In this document: piece by piece, positions 25,685 to 35,088 of the stretch | How the letters are laid out: each line of letters opens with the position of its first letter | How positions within the stretch are numbered: the stretch's first letter is position 1 | NCBI RefSeq assembly: GCF_038002605.1 | Contig: NZ_JBBOCT010000001.1 | Span: forward strand, 1,426,001-1,490,000 | Reading direction: 5' to 3' | DNA from: Bacillus sp. FSL K6-3431 | GTDB lineage: Bacteria > Bacillota > Bacilli > Bacillales > Bacillaceae_C | DNA length: 64,000 nucleotides | Position numbers and translations under genes: made by a program | Notes under the pieces: generated by a model | Database searches by the model: none | Seen by the model: the letters and a program-made list of their open reading frames with translations, nothing else | What the model was told of the DNA's origin: nothing

Positions 25685-27750
25685 GCGTCTACACCTCCCC
25701 GTGATTGCATAAAGAATTGCGTCATAACTTCGGCATTAATACGTCCGAGATCGTTGGGCGTAATTTCCACCGTGTGCCAGCCGCGCGTTACGCGATTTTC
25801 TGAATCTAACGGCAAGTACGGTATCAAATCGATTGAATCGCCGTAAGTAGCCGTGATAGGCACGGTAACGCCGTCTACTTTAATCGTTACGCGCGATGGT
25901 GTGCGATTTAACTTAAATATTCCGTGCTCGATTTCGTGCGTATGATTCGGCAGTGTAATTTCGTGCTGATGCGCCGGTATATCTATATCGTGTTGGTGAG
26001 ACGGAATATCGATACTGTGTGTATGCGCCGGTATCACGACATTGTGTGTATGGTTTGGGATAGATACGTTGTGAGAATGACTAGGCACGTCGAAATCGTG
26101 AGTATGCGAAGGCACTGTCACACTGTGCGAATGATTTCCGCTCGAACCGTGAGTACTAAAACTCGTCATAGTCGGTGTATTTCCGTCCAATGCAAAAAAT
26201 ACCGCACCCGCCGTATTCGCGAGAACGGGTTCTCCGCCCGAAGAAGGAACGGTGCCCGTCGTTTGGAACATTACATGCCTGTGGTCTCCGCCTGCTGCGG
26301 ATGATTGCGTTGTTGCCCCGCCACTCGCCGTCGATTTCGCCACGCCGCCCCCGTTTGTACTCGTCGCCGTCGTACCGCCACCGCTACTTGACGTAGCCGT
26401 TGAACCTCCGCCACTTGACGTTGACTTAACGACCGCACCGCCGGCTGACGTACTTTTAACGACCGCACCGCCCGCCGACGTAGAACTTACGATAGCGCCT
26501 CCGCCTCCAATAGCCCGCGAATACGTTCGGAACTCCGCAGTCTCATACGTTAGTTCTAGCTTATTGATGCGGACCATTTCGTCGGGTAATTTAAAACGTA
26601 TGATAGCCGCGTTTTGTGCATCGGCGTTGTCCTCGTAAGAGTAAATCAACATATTCGTAGCGCCCTGCGCGTATACTTCGTTGATTTCCTGTCGCCTCTC
26701 AACGTCTGCGAGCGATGTACCGATGTTAGCCTTCGTATTCGCTATTTCGAGGTCAATGTCGCCCGGCGCTCCGTATATGTCCGCTTTCGCTTCGTTAACA
26801 ATGCGCGCTGTAAACGTGCCGATTTCCGGGTCTACAATACGCACGACTTTGCCGACCGTAAACTTGTCGATAGATAAGCCGGTCAGCGACGAAAGGTCTA
26901 CGGCTTTGACGCTATAACTTACGCGAGGCACCGACCATTCTTCGAGAAACGCTTTAGCAGACGCAAGTAAAGTCGGGGCATCTTCGAAACGCCTATCGAC
27001 CCATACGTATTGACCAAGTCCGTATTCCGCTATCGACGCAGTGTTTTCGATATATGCGCGCCCACCGTTTACTTTTTCGATAGTTAACTGATTGACGCCC
27101 TCGCCGTAACCTAACGCATACAGCCGATTAACGATATTTGACGGATCGACTTCGCGCTCGATTTCCGCGAGGTTCTTGCCGAATCGTATTTCCGCTGATG
27201 GCGTGGTACTCGGTGTTGTGAGATTAATCGTCCAAGGATACGACTGCGTATCGAAAGTCCATACGTAAGGAACATCGAAAGGCTGTGCGATAGAAAACAA
27301 CGGACCGAGCAAGCCGTTTTCGTTTTCCCACTTGTAGTGAAAATAACGCGTAATGTCGCAAGAGCCTAATCGCCAATGCTTCGTCGTTTGTCGCGCAAGA
27401 ACGTATTCGATATTCTCCCGCGTGGTTAAGTTCGAGCGTTGATGATACCGGAATAATACGTCGTTAAGCAACGTCGCTAATACGTGTTCTAATTCGTAGT
27501 TAACTTCGTTTAACGTTGTGAGCTTCCGCGTCTTTGTTGGAATAATCCGGAATAAGCCGATATACTCGCCCGTGTTGTCGTCCGTGATTTCAACGTAGTT
27601 TAACGGCTTGCAGTGCGCGTTCTTGGTATCGTCGAGTGGCAGCGAAAAGCTCGCCGTCCAAAGTTCGTTGAGTTTGCGCGAATAGCCGATGCCGAACGCG
27701 TTTTCGAGGATTGCGACCGGTTGGCGCGATTGATTTAATATGCGGATGAT
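25681..27750 (-). CDS. tail-tip (Tal-like) minor structural protein, apparent ATC start
   Basis: About 689 residues. The first ATG/GTG/TTG in frame is at 27471, but the frame is open further and coding to 27750, where an ATC follows an AAGGAGG site by nine bases; a stop codon lies just upstream. The added N-terminus (IRILNQSRQPVAILENAFGI) is the usual start of Bacillus phage minor structural proteins. The N-terminal third is Tal-like baseplate hub sequence. Residues about 425-490 hold Gly-Gly-Gly/Ser-Thr repeats, and about 530-600 hold seven or more HxH units (SHTHDFDVPSHSHNV) that may bind metal in a trimeric fibre. Confidence 0.82.
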   Translation of the reverse strand: MIRILNQSRQPVAILENAFGIGYSRKLNELWTASFSLPLDDTKNAHCKPLNYVEITDDNTGEYIGLFRIIPTKTRKLTTLNEVNYELEHVLATLLNDVLFRYHQRSNLTTRENIEYVLARQTTKHWRLGSCDITRYFHYKWENENGLLGPLFSIAQPFDVPYVWTFDTQSYPWTINLTTPSTTPSAEIRFGKNLAEIEREVDPSNIVNRLYALGYGEGVNQLTIEKVNGGRAYIENTASIAEYGLGQYVWVDRRFEDAPTLLASAKAFLEEWSVPRVSYSVKAVDLSSLTGLSIDKFTVGKVVRIVDPEIGTFTARIVNEAKADIYGAPGDIDLEIANTKANIGTSLADVERRQEINEVYAQGATNMLIYSYEDNADAQNAAIIRFKLPDEMVRINKLELTYETAEFRTYSRAIGGGGAIVSSTSAGGAVVKSTSAGGAVVKSTSSGGGSTATSSSGGGTTATSTNGGGVAKSTASGGATTQSSAAGGDHRHVMFQTTGTVPSSGGEPVLANTAGAVFFALDGNTPTMTSFSTHGSSGNHSHSVTVPSHTHDFDVPSHSHNVSIPNHTHNVVIPAHTHSIDIPSHQHDIDIPAHQHEITLPNHTHEIEHGIFKLNRTPSRVTIKVDGVTVPITATYGDSIDLIPYLPLDSENRVTRGWHTVEITPNDLGRINAEVMTQFFMQSRGGVDA
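26290..26510 (-). repeat. degenerate repeats coding for Ser-Thr-Gly-Gly units
   Basis: About nine imperfect units encode [S/A]-[S/T]-[S/T]-x-GG(G/A) in the tail-tip protein (GGAVVKSTSAGGAVVKSTS). The DNA units are close enough to recombine, so copy number may vary. Confidence 0.75.
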
Positions 27751-27780
27751 ATGCGATTACCTCCTTCTTTTAGAAATGTC

Positions 27781-27810
27781 GAAAAGACGTCCGGATAGGG
27801 ACGCCTTTTC
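27781..27810. terminator. inverted repeat upstream of the tail-tip gene
   Basis: GAAAAGACGTCC (27781-27792) pairs with 27799-27810 with one mismatch and a 6-nt loop, with A/T runs on both sides. It separates the inserted AT-rich genes from the tail-tip gene. Confidence 0.55.
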
Positions 27811-27855
27811 ACGTTATATACGATATTAGTTACGACGCAGTTTGTTCCAAAGCCG

Positions 27856-27957
27856 CTACTGTCTAAACCTACCACAAACTATACACTTATTTGTATAATA
27901 ATCATATCTGTGTTTTTTAAATAGCCTGCAATCAACCCAGTGTTTTATCTTCCTCAT
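27856..27957 (-). CDS. 33-residue cysteine-rich zinc-ribbon-like peptide
   Basis: ATG behind GGAGGGTTTAT. The sequence has Cys10, a KKHRY segment and a C-terminal CIVCGRF knuckle. It resembles the DUF1660-type small prophage proteins (C-x-L-F-x-H then CxxC). It lies in the AT-rich inserted block. Function is unknown. Confidence 0.6.
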   Translation of the reverse strand: MRKIKHWVDCRLFKKHRYDYYTNKCIVCGRFRQ

Positions 27958-27991
27958 ATAAACCCTCCGAATTACTTTAAATTATATTCGA

Positions 27992-28019
27992 TTACTTCTA
28001 TTAATTAATGTACTATAAT
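27992..28019 (+). promoter_or_regulatory. promoter candidate of the acyltransferase
   Basis: A perfect -10 TATAAT (28014-28019) with a weak -35 TTACTT 16 bases upstream lies 30 bases before the acyltransferase start, inside very AT-rich DNA. Confidence 0.5.
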
Positions 28020-28048
28020 AGTAACACTACGAAAGGGTGAATGAGCAA

Positions 28049-29134
28049 GTGAACAAAAAAATAATTAATGAAGTTATCTGGTTAAGGGTCGTGGCTTGCA
28101 TTTCAGTAGTTTTAGGTCATTCTTTAATTACTACTAATACCATATTATACGAAGATGTAGATAGTTTTGGTAAAAAAATAGTGTACCTAATCCTAATGGC
28201 GACATATTTCGCTACACCAGTTTTTATTTTTATATCTGAATTTTTATTAGCTAAGAAATATTCTAATGGTCTACCGCCTAATTTCATAAAGAAGAGGGCA
28301 AAATACCTCCTTGTTCCTTATCTTTTTATGAGCGTTGTGTATGGGTTTGTTAATGCTGATTCTCTTAACCCACAATCGATTATGATGACAATAATTAGGA
28401 ATATTCTCTTAGCTGAATCAACGGTTTATTTCATATTAATTATTTTTCAGTTTTATTTTCTACATATAGTTTTCTATAAAAAGCTAAATAAATGGAAACC
28501 TTTAACGGTGATCAGTTCAACTCTTTTATTAAATATTCTTTACTTGTCTTTTTTTCACTTTGTAAATGCTCCTGAAAATGAAATAGCCTCTTATATTTGG
28601 AGAAGAGGCCATTGGCTATTATTTGTCGCTTGGATTTTTTATTTTGTAATGGGTTTCTATATTGGTAAATATTTTAATAAGGTAAAGAAGAAATTACATT
28701 CGAAAAAAGTTGCGATATCCCTTGCATTTTCGACAACGTGCTTACTAATACTAGTGATAACAAATAAGTATTTTGATTTAATTCACACCGTTTCATCAAA
28801 AAGAATAGATATTTTGATATATACTGCAAGTGTTATCTTGTTAGTATTTTCATTGTCAACATTTATAAAGCGTACTCCTAATTTCATAATTACGATTAGT
28901 AATTATTCATTTAGTATTTACTTACTTCATAAAGTTTTTTTGGCTGTTTTTGAGGCATTTAATCTTAATTATTTTAACCCCATTCTTCACGTGGTGTTGG
29001 CTTTTCTGTTTAGTTTTTTTTCCTCTATATTGATATCTTATTTACTTAATTTAGGGAGTTTCGGAAAGTACCTTGTTGGTCAGAATCAACAATTGAAAAA
29101 AGATTTTAAGAATGAGAGAAAATTAGCTGGATAG
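28049..29134 (+). CDS. membrane acyltransferase family 3 (O-acetyltransferase), lysogenic-conversion candidate
   Basis: 361 residues from the GTG at 28049, ten bases after AAAGGG; an earlier in-frame GTG at 28037 touches the binding site. It has about ten membrane segments and the family-3 start pattern NEVIWLRVVACISVVLGHSL with the conserved early Arg and the His of GHS. Members O-acetylate exported sugars such as wall or capsule polymers. It is oriented against the tail operon, is far more AT-rich than its neighbours and has its own promoter and terminator, so it looks like an independently expressed cargo gene that changes the host surface. Confidence 0.85.
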   Translation: MNKKIINEVIWLRVVACISVVLGHSLITTNTILYEDVDSFGKKIVYLILMATYFATPVFIFISEFLLAKKYSNGLPPNFIKKRAKYLLVPYLFMSVVYGFVNADSLNPQSIMMTIIRNILLAESTVYFILIIFQFYFLHIVFYKKLNKWKPLTVISSTLLLNILYLSFFHFVNAPENEIASYIWRRGHWLLFVAWIFYFVMGFYIGKYFNKVKKKLHSKKVAISLAFSTTCLLILVITNKYFDLIHTVSSKRIDILIYTASVILLVFSLSTFIKRTPNFIITISNYSFSIYLLHKVFLAVFEAFNLNYFNPILHVVLAFLFSFFSSILISYLLNLGSFGKYLVGQNQQLKKDFKNERKLAG

Positions 29135-29156
29135 AATTATATTTACCAGCTAATTT
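29120..29156. terminator. bidirectional terminator between acyltransferase and tail spike
   Basis: AAATTAGCTGG (29120-29130) and its exact complement (29146-29156) form an 11-bp stem with a 15-nt loop between the ends of two convergent genes. Confidence 0.75.
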
Positions 29157-31480
29157 ATTATCGACTGTACAATTCTTGTTTCGATAACACACTTCTCAGC
29201 TATTGGAGTAGAGCCGACAATTTCAAAGGACCTTAAATTCGACCAGTTTCTAAAAGTGATAGATAAATTAGTCTTATTGCCGATAATTTTAACGTCTTCT
29301 GAGCCTGTAGTGCCATCCAGCAATCTCGTAATAGATGTATTGTCGCTTTTGGTGAAAGTCACTGAATTAACTCCCCCGCCCCCATTAAAATGGAAGAAAT
29401 CAAAATAGAAATTTTCTTCACCCGCTGAATGGAAGCATTTAATATAAACACGACTTCTAATTTTTTTTGTTAGTAGTTCTGTAGGGTAGTCCGGGTCAGA
29501 TAAAACGAAAGTCCGTTCAGACCCCATGAGCCTTGAATTGATTTCCATTTTAATATTAACCACCTGAAACCCTCCCCTCGGTGAAAGTGCGATAGAGTTC
29601 TGTGGTATTTCTGCTATATCTATGTTAGATTTCAAAATTAAATTTCTGATATTGAGTCCATAAGCGATATTAAATGTGCCGGTAATTCTTTGCAATACAA
29701 TCTCATTATTACTTAATTCAACTTTGTTTAATATTGTATTACTACTTGCTAATGTTGAGTTAATCAATGTTGTTATGCGGGGCAGTGCAATGTAGTTTCC
29801 GTTCATAATTATATCTGACAATATTTTATTATTTTCTTTTGTACTTCTTATTTGAACTAGTGTTATTCTAGTTAATGTGTTTTGTTCTTTTTCCACAATA
29901 ATTGTATTATTATTAAATAAAAATTTCTCTTTATCTGTTAAATCTTCCCCGCTCCCAAAACCTTCCGGATAAACAGAAAGTAGCGTAAATACACTTCCGT
30001 AAAATGTCTCTGCGCGAATTGAGTTGTTTGAAAAGTTTATACTTCTATTTCTTTGATACTCTTTCATTCCTATCGCATAAATATTCACGGTATTATTATC
30101 TACGATTACATTTTCAATTTCCATCTGAAAATCGTACAAGTCAGCACCTAATTCACTATAAGGACGACCAAAAAAATCGGCGAAAGATTTCTCGATCTCA
30201 TAGATATTACCTTTGTAAATTCGAGAGGTTCCCTTATATGTTTTTAAATTATGCATTTTCGACTTCATTAAGACGGCATTGCTTTTGTTTTCATAAAAGC
30301 ACACATTATTCTTCCATCGATTATTTAGGTAATTTAATTCTTTACATGATAGATAGGCATCATATACCGCTATGTCTTTCCCTACCGTGTGCAGTCCCTC
30401 GACTGTATTGTTCTCGTAATCACACTTAGCCCCTTCAAAAAGCACAAACGCATGGTATCCTTCGTCGATATCAAAGTGCCAATCTCGGTCGTTTATTACT
30501 GTATTTCGGTCAACTTTTAAATATTCCATGCGAGTCGATATTTCACTCAAATAGGGATTGTCATTAAACAAAGATTGATAATAAAATACATTAGAAAAAT
30601 TATTGATATCATTATCTAAGACACACCCATACTTTAACGGTACATTACTTAACAAAATGAAGTGTTTAGGCGATGTGTTCTTGATATTAGAACACTTATT
30701 TTTTGAAAAAGAAAAAAAAGAGATGCCATAATCATTGGAGTTTGGGTTAATATAAACCCCATCAGTAAAACTCCAAGCAACAAGGCTAATATTTCCTTCA
30801 TACCCACAATCTTCAGCAATAAACCTATTAATTTTAGTATCATTTTTAATGACTATTAAATGCGTCTGCCCAAACCCGATGTGCATAAAATCTAAGTTTG
30901 CAAATTTGAGGTTGCTTCCTTTAAATTCAAACAATGTCGATGTGTTTAGAAACATAAATCCGGCATTGCCGCTAATACCCTCTATGAATAGGTCTTCATG
31001 TATAATTTCGGGTAAAGCATTTCCTGTGATGTGATATTTATCATCAACCAATATTTTATAACCTGCGTTTATAGCTCCGCATAATTTGGCGAAATTACTA
31101 ACAGCTTCGATATCTGTGTTTGCAATAAGTCCTAATTGTTGACACGTTTTTTGATTGTGCGTTATATCCGCCAACTGCGTCGTAACTTTCGTAAACCCAT
31201 CGTCCACACGCGCCTTCAAAGTCGGATGCGCCGCGCCTATTTCGTCCACTCTTGCCGCCGCTGCCTCAACGCTCGAATCTCCTTCGATGATTACTTGGTC
31301 AAATTGCGTTTGAACACTATCGGCTTTATTCTCGGCAGTCTGCGCAATCTGTTTCGCCTGCCCTGCCGTACTAACCGCATTCCCCGCAGTTACCTTCGCC
31401 GTATCTGCGTCTTGTATCGCCTCGTTAAGTTTCACCCGCCCATCGTTCAACGAGTCCGTTTTCTGTATTAAATCCGCCAT
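29150..31480 (-). CDS. tail spike / receptor-binding protein with beta-helix
   Basis: 776 residues, ATG start. Residues about 1-105 are an Ala-rich helical tail-attachment region (KLNEAIQDADTAKVTAGNAV). From about 120 there is a pectate-lyase-like right-handed beta-helix with many Asn-rich turns (NNTVNIYAIG, NNTIIVEK), and the last about 130 residues form a beta-sandwich-like end. It probably binds or cuts host surface glycans. It lies between the Dit and Tal genes, an unusual place. The 3' two-thirds is much more AT-rich than the N-terminal part, which suggests swapping of the receptor domain. Confidence 0.8.
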   Translation of the reverse strand: MADLIQKTDSLNDGRVKLNEAIQDADTAKVTAGNAVSTAGQAKQIAQTAENKADSVQTQFDQVIIEGDSSVEAAAARVDEIGAAHPTLKARVDDGFTKVTTQLADITHNQKTCQQLGLIANTDIEAVSNFAKLCGAINAGYKILVDDKYHITGNALPEIIHEDLFIEGISGNAGFMFLNTSTLFEFKGSNLKFANLDFMHIGFGQTHLIVIKNDTKINRFIAEDCGYEGNISLVAWSFTDGVYINPNSNDYGISFFSFSKNKCSNIKNTSPKHFILLSNVPLKYGCVLDNDINNFSNVFYYQSLFNDNPYLSEISTRMEYLKVDRNTVINDRDWHFDIDEGYHAFVLFEGAKCDYENNTVEGLHTVGKDIAVYDAYLSCKELNYLNNRWKNNVCFYENKSNAVLMKSKMHNLKTYKGTSRIYKGNIYEIEKSFADFFGRPYSELGADLYDFQMEIENVIVDNNTVNIYAIGMKEYQRNRSINFSNNSIRAETFYGSVFTLLSVYPEGFGSGEDLTDKEKFLFNNNTIIVEKEQNTLTRITLVQIRSTKENNKILSDIIMNGNYIALPRITTLINSTLASSNTILNKVELSNNEIVLQRITGTFNIAYGLNIRNLILKSNIDIAEIPQNSIALSPRGGFQVVNIKMEINSRLMGSERTFVLSDPDYPTELLTKKIRSRVYIKCFHSAGEENFYFDFFHFNGGGGVNSVTFTKSDNTSITRLLDGTTGSEDVKIIGNKTNLSITFRNWSNLRSFEIVGSTPIAEKCVIETRIVQSIIN

Positions 31481-31495
31481 ATGTTGACACCCGCC

Positions 31496-32329
31496 TTAAA
31501 TGTATTTGTCGCGGTATTTCACCGTTAGATCGAAGTTTAACCCGCCACCACCAACTACTACGTTGTTATCTCCGTTAATTAGCTCGATAAAGTCGCCCGT
31601 CATTGCCGCTAAGTCGAGCGTTCCATTCCGCTTAACCGTAAAATCAGCACCGTCGATTTCCCACCGTGTATTTGTAAACGCCGGCAAACTAAACGACTTT
31701 CCATTCGCGCTAATCGTTAACGCCTTCGCACTTCCGTCGATTACGAAAATCGGACGTAAAGCATCGCCGTGTAAATTAACGTTAAGCGCTCGTGGCGCTG
31801 TAACTTTAATACCACCGAAAGCTTCCGTTCCTAGTAGATAATTAAACTCAAACGTAATAACCTCGCTGCCCCACAATATTTCGTCTGCCGTTACCGTTGA
31901 ATAAGCGTAAGGATCAAACGCCGTAAGCCCTAACGTAAAAAAGCCACGCTCGGCAACGCGGTCAATCGAGATTCCTTCCGTTATGCGTGCGTTATAATAC
32001 TTATCTACCTCGTCGCCGAAACGTAATTGCACCGTCTTAGGGCGTCCATATTGGTCGACAAAAAGACGATTAAGGGCGCGTATCTGTCGTTTTAGGTCGT
32101 CGTAAGGCTGCCGTTTGAATACGCAGTTAAGCGCAAATTCCCTCGGCTCAAAGTAAGCCCCGAAGTCATAAGCGCCGTGTCTGCCGGGCACCGTTACGCC
32201 CATGTTCCGCATAGAGGGCAACGCCGGTTCCTCCGAATTAAGAAGTACCGCGACGTTAAAGTCCTTCTGCAATAGCGTGTCGTCGATCCATACGCGCGAT
32301 TCGACTGCGCCTTCCGTAAAAATAGTCAT
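31496..32329 (-). CDS. dit: distal tail protein (Dit)
   Basis: 277 residues. It reads as a siphovirus Dit: N-terminal beta-sandwich (VWIDDTLLQKDFN, VTVPGRHGAYDFG, ALNCVFKRQPYDDLKRQIRAL) and C-terminal galectin-like domain (about 150-277). Dit forms the hexameric hub joining tail tube to tip. It starts four bases inside the end of the tape-measure gene, as is usual. Confidence 0.9.
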   Translation of the reverse strand: MTIFTEGAVESRVWIDDTLLQKDFNVAVLLNSEEPALPSMRNMGVTVPGRHGAYDFGAYFEPREFALNCVFKRQPYDDLKRQIRALNRLFVDQYGRPKTVQLRFGDEVDKYYNARITEGISIDRVAERGFFTLGLTAFDPYAYSTVTADEILWGSEVITFEFNYLLGTEAFGGIKVTAPRALNVNLHGDALRPIFVIDGSAKALTISANGKSFSLPAFTNTRWEIDGADFTVKRNGTLDLAAMTGDFIELINGDNNVVVGGGGLNFDLTVKYRDKYI

Positions 32330-35088
32330 CGTATTCTCCGTTGCCCCCTTCCCCGTGTTGCCTGCGTTGACTGACCGTTTATAGCTTCGCTAACCGTTGG
32401 CGCTACGATATGACCGACTTCTCTGCCGTCCATTTCGACGCGTAAGTCCGTTAGCTTGCGTTCTAGGCTTGCGATTGCGCCCGCGAGCATATCGTTACTT
32501 GCGTTTACGTCGACCGATCCGTTTAGTGCGCCGGAAAGTGAATCGTAAGAACCGCTAGGCGTGTCGTATGCCATCGATACTTGCGGAACGTCCGGAGTCA
32601 TTGCGTCAGCTAATCGTTGCGATGCCGCCTCAACTTTGTAACGCATTGAGTCCATGCCTTTAATTGCGCCGCCCGGTACGTGTTTAGCGAGTTCGACCAT
32701 GACGCGTGAAGGCGATTTAATCTTCAACGTTTTCTTAGTCGTAGCCGTAATCGTGGACGCAAGTTGCTTCGCTGCGTTGCTAAGTGCGCCTTTCATGCTT
32801 TTCATACCTTCGATGATGCCGGCGACCGTATTTTTACCGAGCGCCTTACCGCTATTTCTAAGCGAGCCTAATTTCGCAACGTCCGCACTAAGCGTCTGCA
32901 ATTTACGAATGTATTCGTTACGTAACAACGAAAGTTCGTTAGTCGCCGCTTGTCGAAGTTCCGCCATCTTCTTCGCTGTGGAATCTCGAAGACCGCTAAG
33001 TTGTGTTTCCGCTTCGGTTTTCGCGAGCTTATGTTTTTCTTTCCACAGCTTGATATACTGGTCGAGTTCCGGTTTTGCCATCGAAGATATTGCGCCAATT
33101 TCCGCCGATGCACCAACACCCATTTCGCGTAATTCGTCGACAAAGGCTTTCGGTGCAACTCCGCTTAGTTTCGCGATTGAACCGTTAAATTGACGTACAG
33201 CCGTTATTTGCGACTTCAAGTTGCTGATTAGATCGTTTTTGCTAACCGCCTTCGATTCGACTTTTTCGAACAAGCCGATTTGAGCGTATATTTGCTTTTG
33301 ACGATCTGCGAGGGCCTTCGTATATTCGCCGTTCGTTTTCTTTAAATCGGACGTAAGCTTTTTATTTATCGCGCTAAACTTCGACGCATACGTTTTGCTT
33401 GCAGAAAGTACCGTATTGTTTACCTTAGTGACCGCGCTTTGTTGCGACTTAACCGTTGCCGCCGCCTGTGCTGTCGATACTTTCGATGCTGCGTCCTGTA
33501 TACGTTTGATTTCGAGGTTAACCTTCTGGAACTGCGCAGGCGTTTTCGCATAGGCAGCGCGTACCTTTTCGAGCGATTTAATGTGCCCCGACGTGCTGAT
33601 TTCGCCCATCTTAAAGCGATAGTTTGCGCTGTTGAACGAGTCCTTAAATTGCTTCTCCGTTTTCTGCGCGAGTGCTTTCGTTGCGGCCGTCACTGACTTC
33701 GCATTTTTCGTGATACCCTTCGCGACACCTCCGGAAATATGGACGCCGACTTGATCGCGCATGACCCGGGATGGTGACTTAATACCGAGAAAGGACGTTA
33801 TCGAATCTTTTATATTAGACGCAATGTTTACTGCCGCCGTTTTTACTGCCGACCCCATTGAGCCGATACCTTTAATTAGACCGTTAATAATATCCTTACC
33901 GATCTGTACGAGGTCGACACTTTCGAAAAAACCTTCGATGTTAGCCCATATTTTTTCCGCTGTTTCTTTAATAGCAGACCATGCGCCTTCCCAATCTCCG
34001 CTCAACAGCGCCATGACCGTGCGGATTATACCGAGTACCAAATTGATGCCGGTAGATACCGCGAGTTTAATAAGATTCCACGCTACCTTCGTTATACTAG
34101 AAATAATCGGCCATACGACTTGGAATACGCCCTTAATAACGCCCATGACCGCCTGTATGACAGCTTGTATATTTTTCATAATCGTTTTAACTATCGTCAT
34201 AATTTGCTCGCCGTTCTCCGCCCAAAACGCCTTTATTTTCGCGAGTTGTCCGCCGAAAAACGAGGTAACTTCTTTCATTACTTTTTTCACGATGCCGCTA
34301 ATGAACGCAAGCGCTACGTTAAACGCTTCTTTAATCTGCGCCCACACCGCCTGCACGCCGTCACGAAACCATTCGACGTTGTTATACGCCCATATGAAGG
34401 CAGCTACGAGTAAACCGATTCCTGCGATAATTAAGCCGATGGGACCGGTCAAAGCCGCGAAGACTATTTTGACGGCGCCAAAACCCGCGATAATTTGCGG
34501 TATAAATCCGATAAGTAAAAGAATAGGACCGGCGATAAGCATAAGTCCCGATACTATTGCAGCGCTTATTGCTATAAATCGCTTAGTTCCTTCGCTTAAT
34601 CCGTTAAATTGTTCGATTAAACCCTTTAGAATCTCAGTGACAGATCGTACCGCAGGCAATAGCGCCTGCCCTAATGACATTGCCGCATCGATTACCGTGT
34701 TTTTAAGCATCCCGAATTGAGAGGCTGTCGTTTTGTAACGTTCTTCCGCTTCATTTGTAAGTGCTATGTTTTCGTCCCATGCTTTGTTACCTAATTTAAG
34801 AGAATCTCGGAACAGATCGCCTGCTCCGCTTGCCCTCAATAACGCATCCCTAACACGTATTTCAGAAAGACCTAACTTGTCTAACATTCCGAAAGTACTC
34901 TCGCCTTGTCCGTCTAATTTATTTAAACCCTCGATGAATGTTACGAGCGCATCCGCAGCATCGTCTTTAAACGCTTTTTGGAAATCTTTCGAAGACATTC
35001 CGGCTACTTTCGCGAAATTCTTTAAGTCATCTCCGCCCATTTCAACCGATTGAGCCATGTTAATCATGACGCGGGATATGGCTGAACC
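32326..35088 (-). CDS. tail tape-measure protein, exon 2
   Basis: 920 residues, continuing exon 1 at GGT TCA GCC (Gly-Ser-Ala). Before splicing the frame could only start at an in-intron GTG with no ribosome binding site. The start GSAISRVMINMAQ is the normal continuation of the exon 1 end. Hydrophobic helices (about 145-210) and long helical, Lys/Ala-rich segments follow, with repeated SPSRVM motifs (near 435 and 785) typical of tape measures. The spliced protein would have about 1143 residues and set tail length. Confidence 0.9.
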   Translation of the reverse strand, partial: GSAISRVMINMAQSVEMGGDDLKNFAKVAGMSSKDFQKAFKDDAADALVTFIEGLNKLDGQGESTFGMLDKLGLSEIRVRDALLRASGAGDLFRDSLKLGNKAWDENIALTNEAEERYKTTASQFGMLKNTVIDAAMSLGQALLPAVRSVTEILKGLIEQFNGLSEGTKRFIAISAAIVSGLMLIAGPILLLIGFIPQIIAGFGAVKIVFAALTGPIGLIIAGIGLLVAAFIWAYNNVEWFRDGVQAVWAQIKEAFNVALAFISGIVKKVMKEVTSFFGGQLAKIKAFWAENGEQIMTIVKTIMKNIQAVIQAVMGVIKGVFQVVWPIISSITKVAWNLIKLAVSTGINLVLGIIRTVMALLSGDWEGAWSAIKETAEKIWANIEGFFESVDLVQIGKDIINGLIKGIGSMGSAVKTAAVNIASNIKDSITSFLGIKSPSRVMRDQVGVHISGGVAKGITKNAKSVTAATKALAQKTEKQFKDSFNSANYRFKMGEISTSGHIKSLEKVRAAYAKTPAQFQKVNLEIKRIQDAASKVSTAQAAATVKSQQSAVTKVNNTVLSASKTYASKFSAINKKLTSDLKKTNGEYTKALADRQKQIYAQIGLFEKVESKAVSKNDLISNLKSQITAVRQFNGSIAKLSGVAPKAFVDELREMGVGASAEIGAISSMAKPELDQYIKLWKEKHKLAKTEAETQLSGLRDSTAKKMAELRQAATNELSLLRNEYIRKLQTLSADVAKLGSLRNSGKALGKNTVAGIIEGMKSMKGALSNAAKQLASTITATTKKTLKIKSPSRVMVELAKHVPGGAIKGMDSMRYKVEAASQRLADAMTPDVPQVSMAYDTPSGSYDSLSGALNGSVDVNASNDMLAGAIASLERKLTDLRVEMDGREVGHIVAPTVSEAINGQSTQATRGRGQRRIR

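Noticed and set aside
26290..26510. Possible CRISPR array
   Set aside because: The repeats are coding, short and without unique spacers.
26252..26638. 128-codon plus-strand Pro-rich frame
   Set aside because: Antisense shadow of the Gly/Ser/Thr repeats in the tail-tip gene.
29150..31480. Phage-encoded pectate lyase working with the chromosomal pectin locus
   Set aside because: The beta-helix lacks recognisable lyase residues and carries a tail-attachment N-terminus, so a tail spike is the simpler reading.
33761..34720. 319-codon plus-strand frame opposite the tape-measure gene
   Set aside because: It is the antisense of a helical, Ala/Lys-rich gene, whose codon use keeps the opposite frame open; no start signal.
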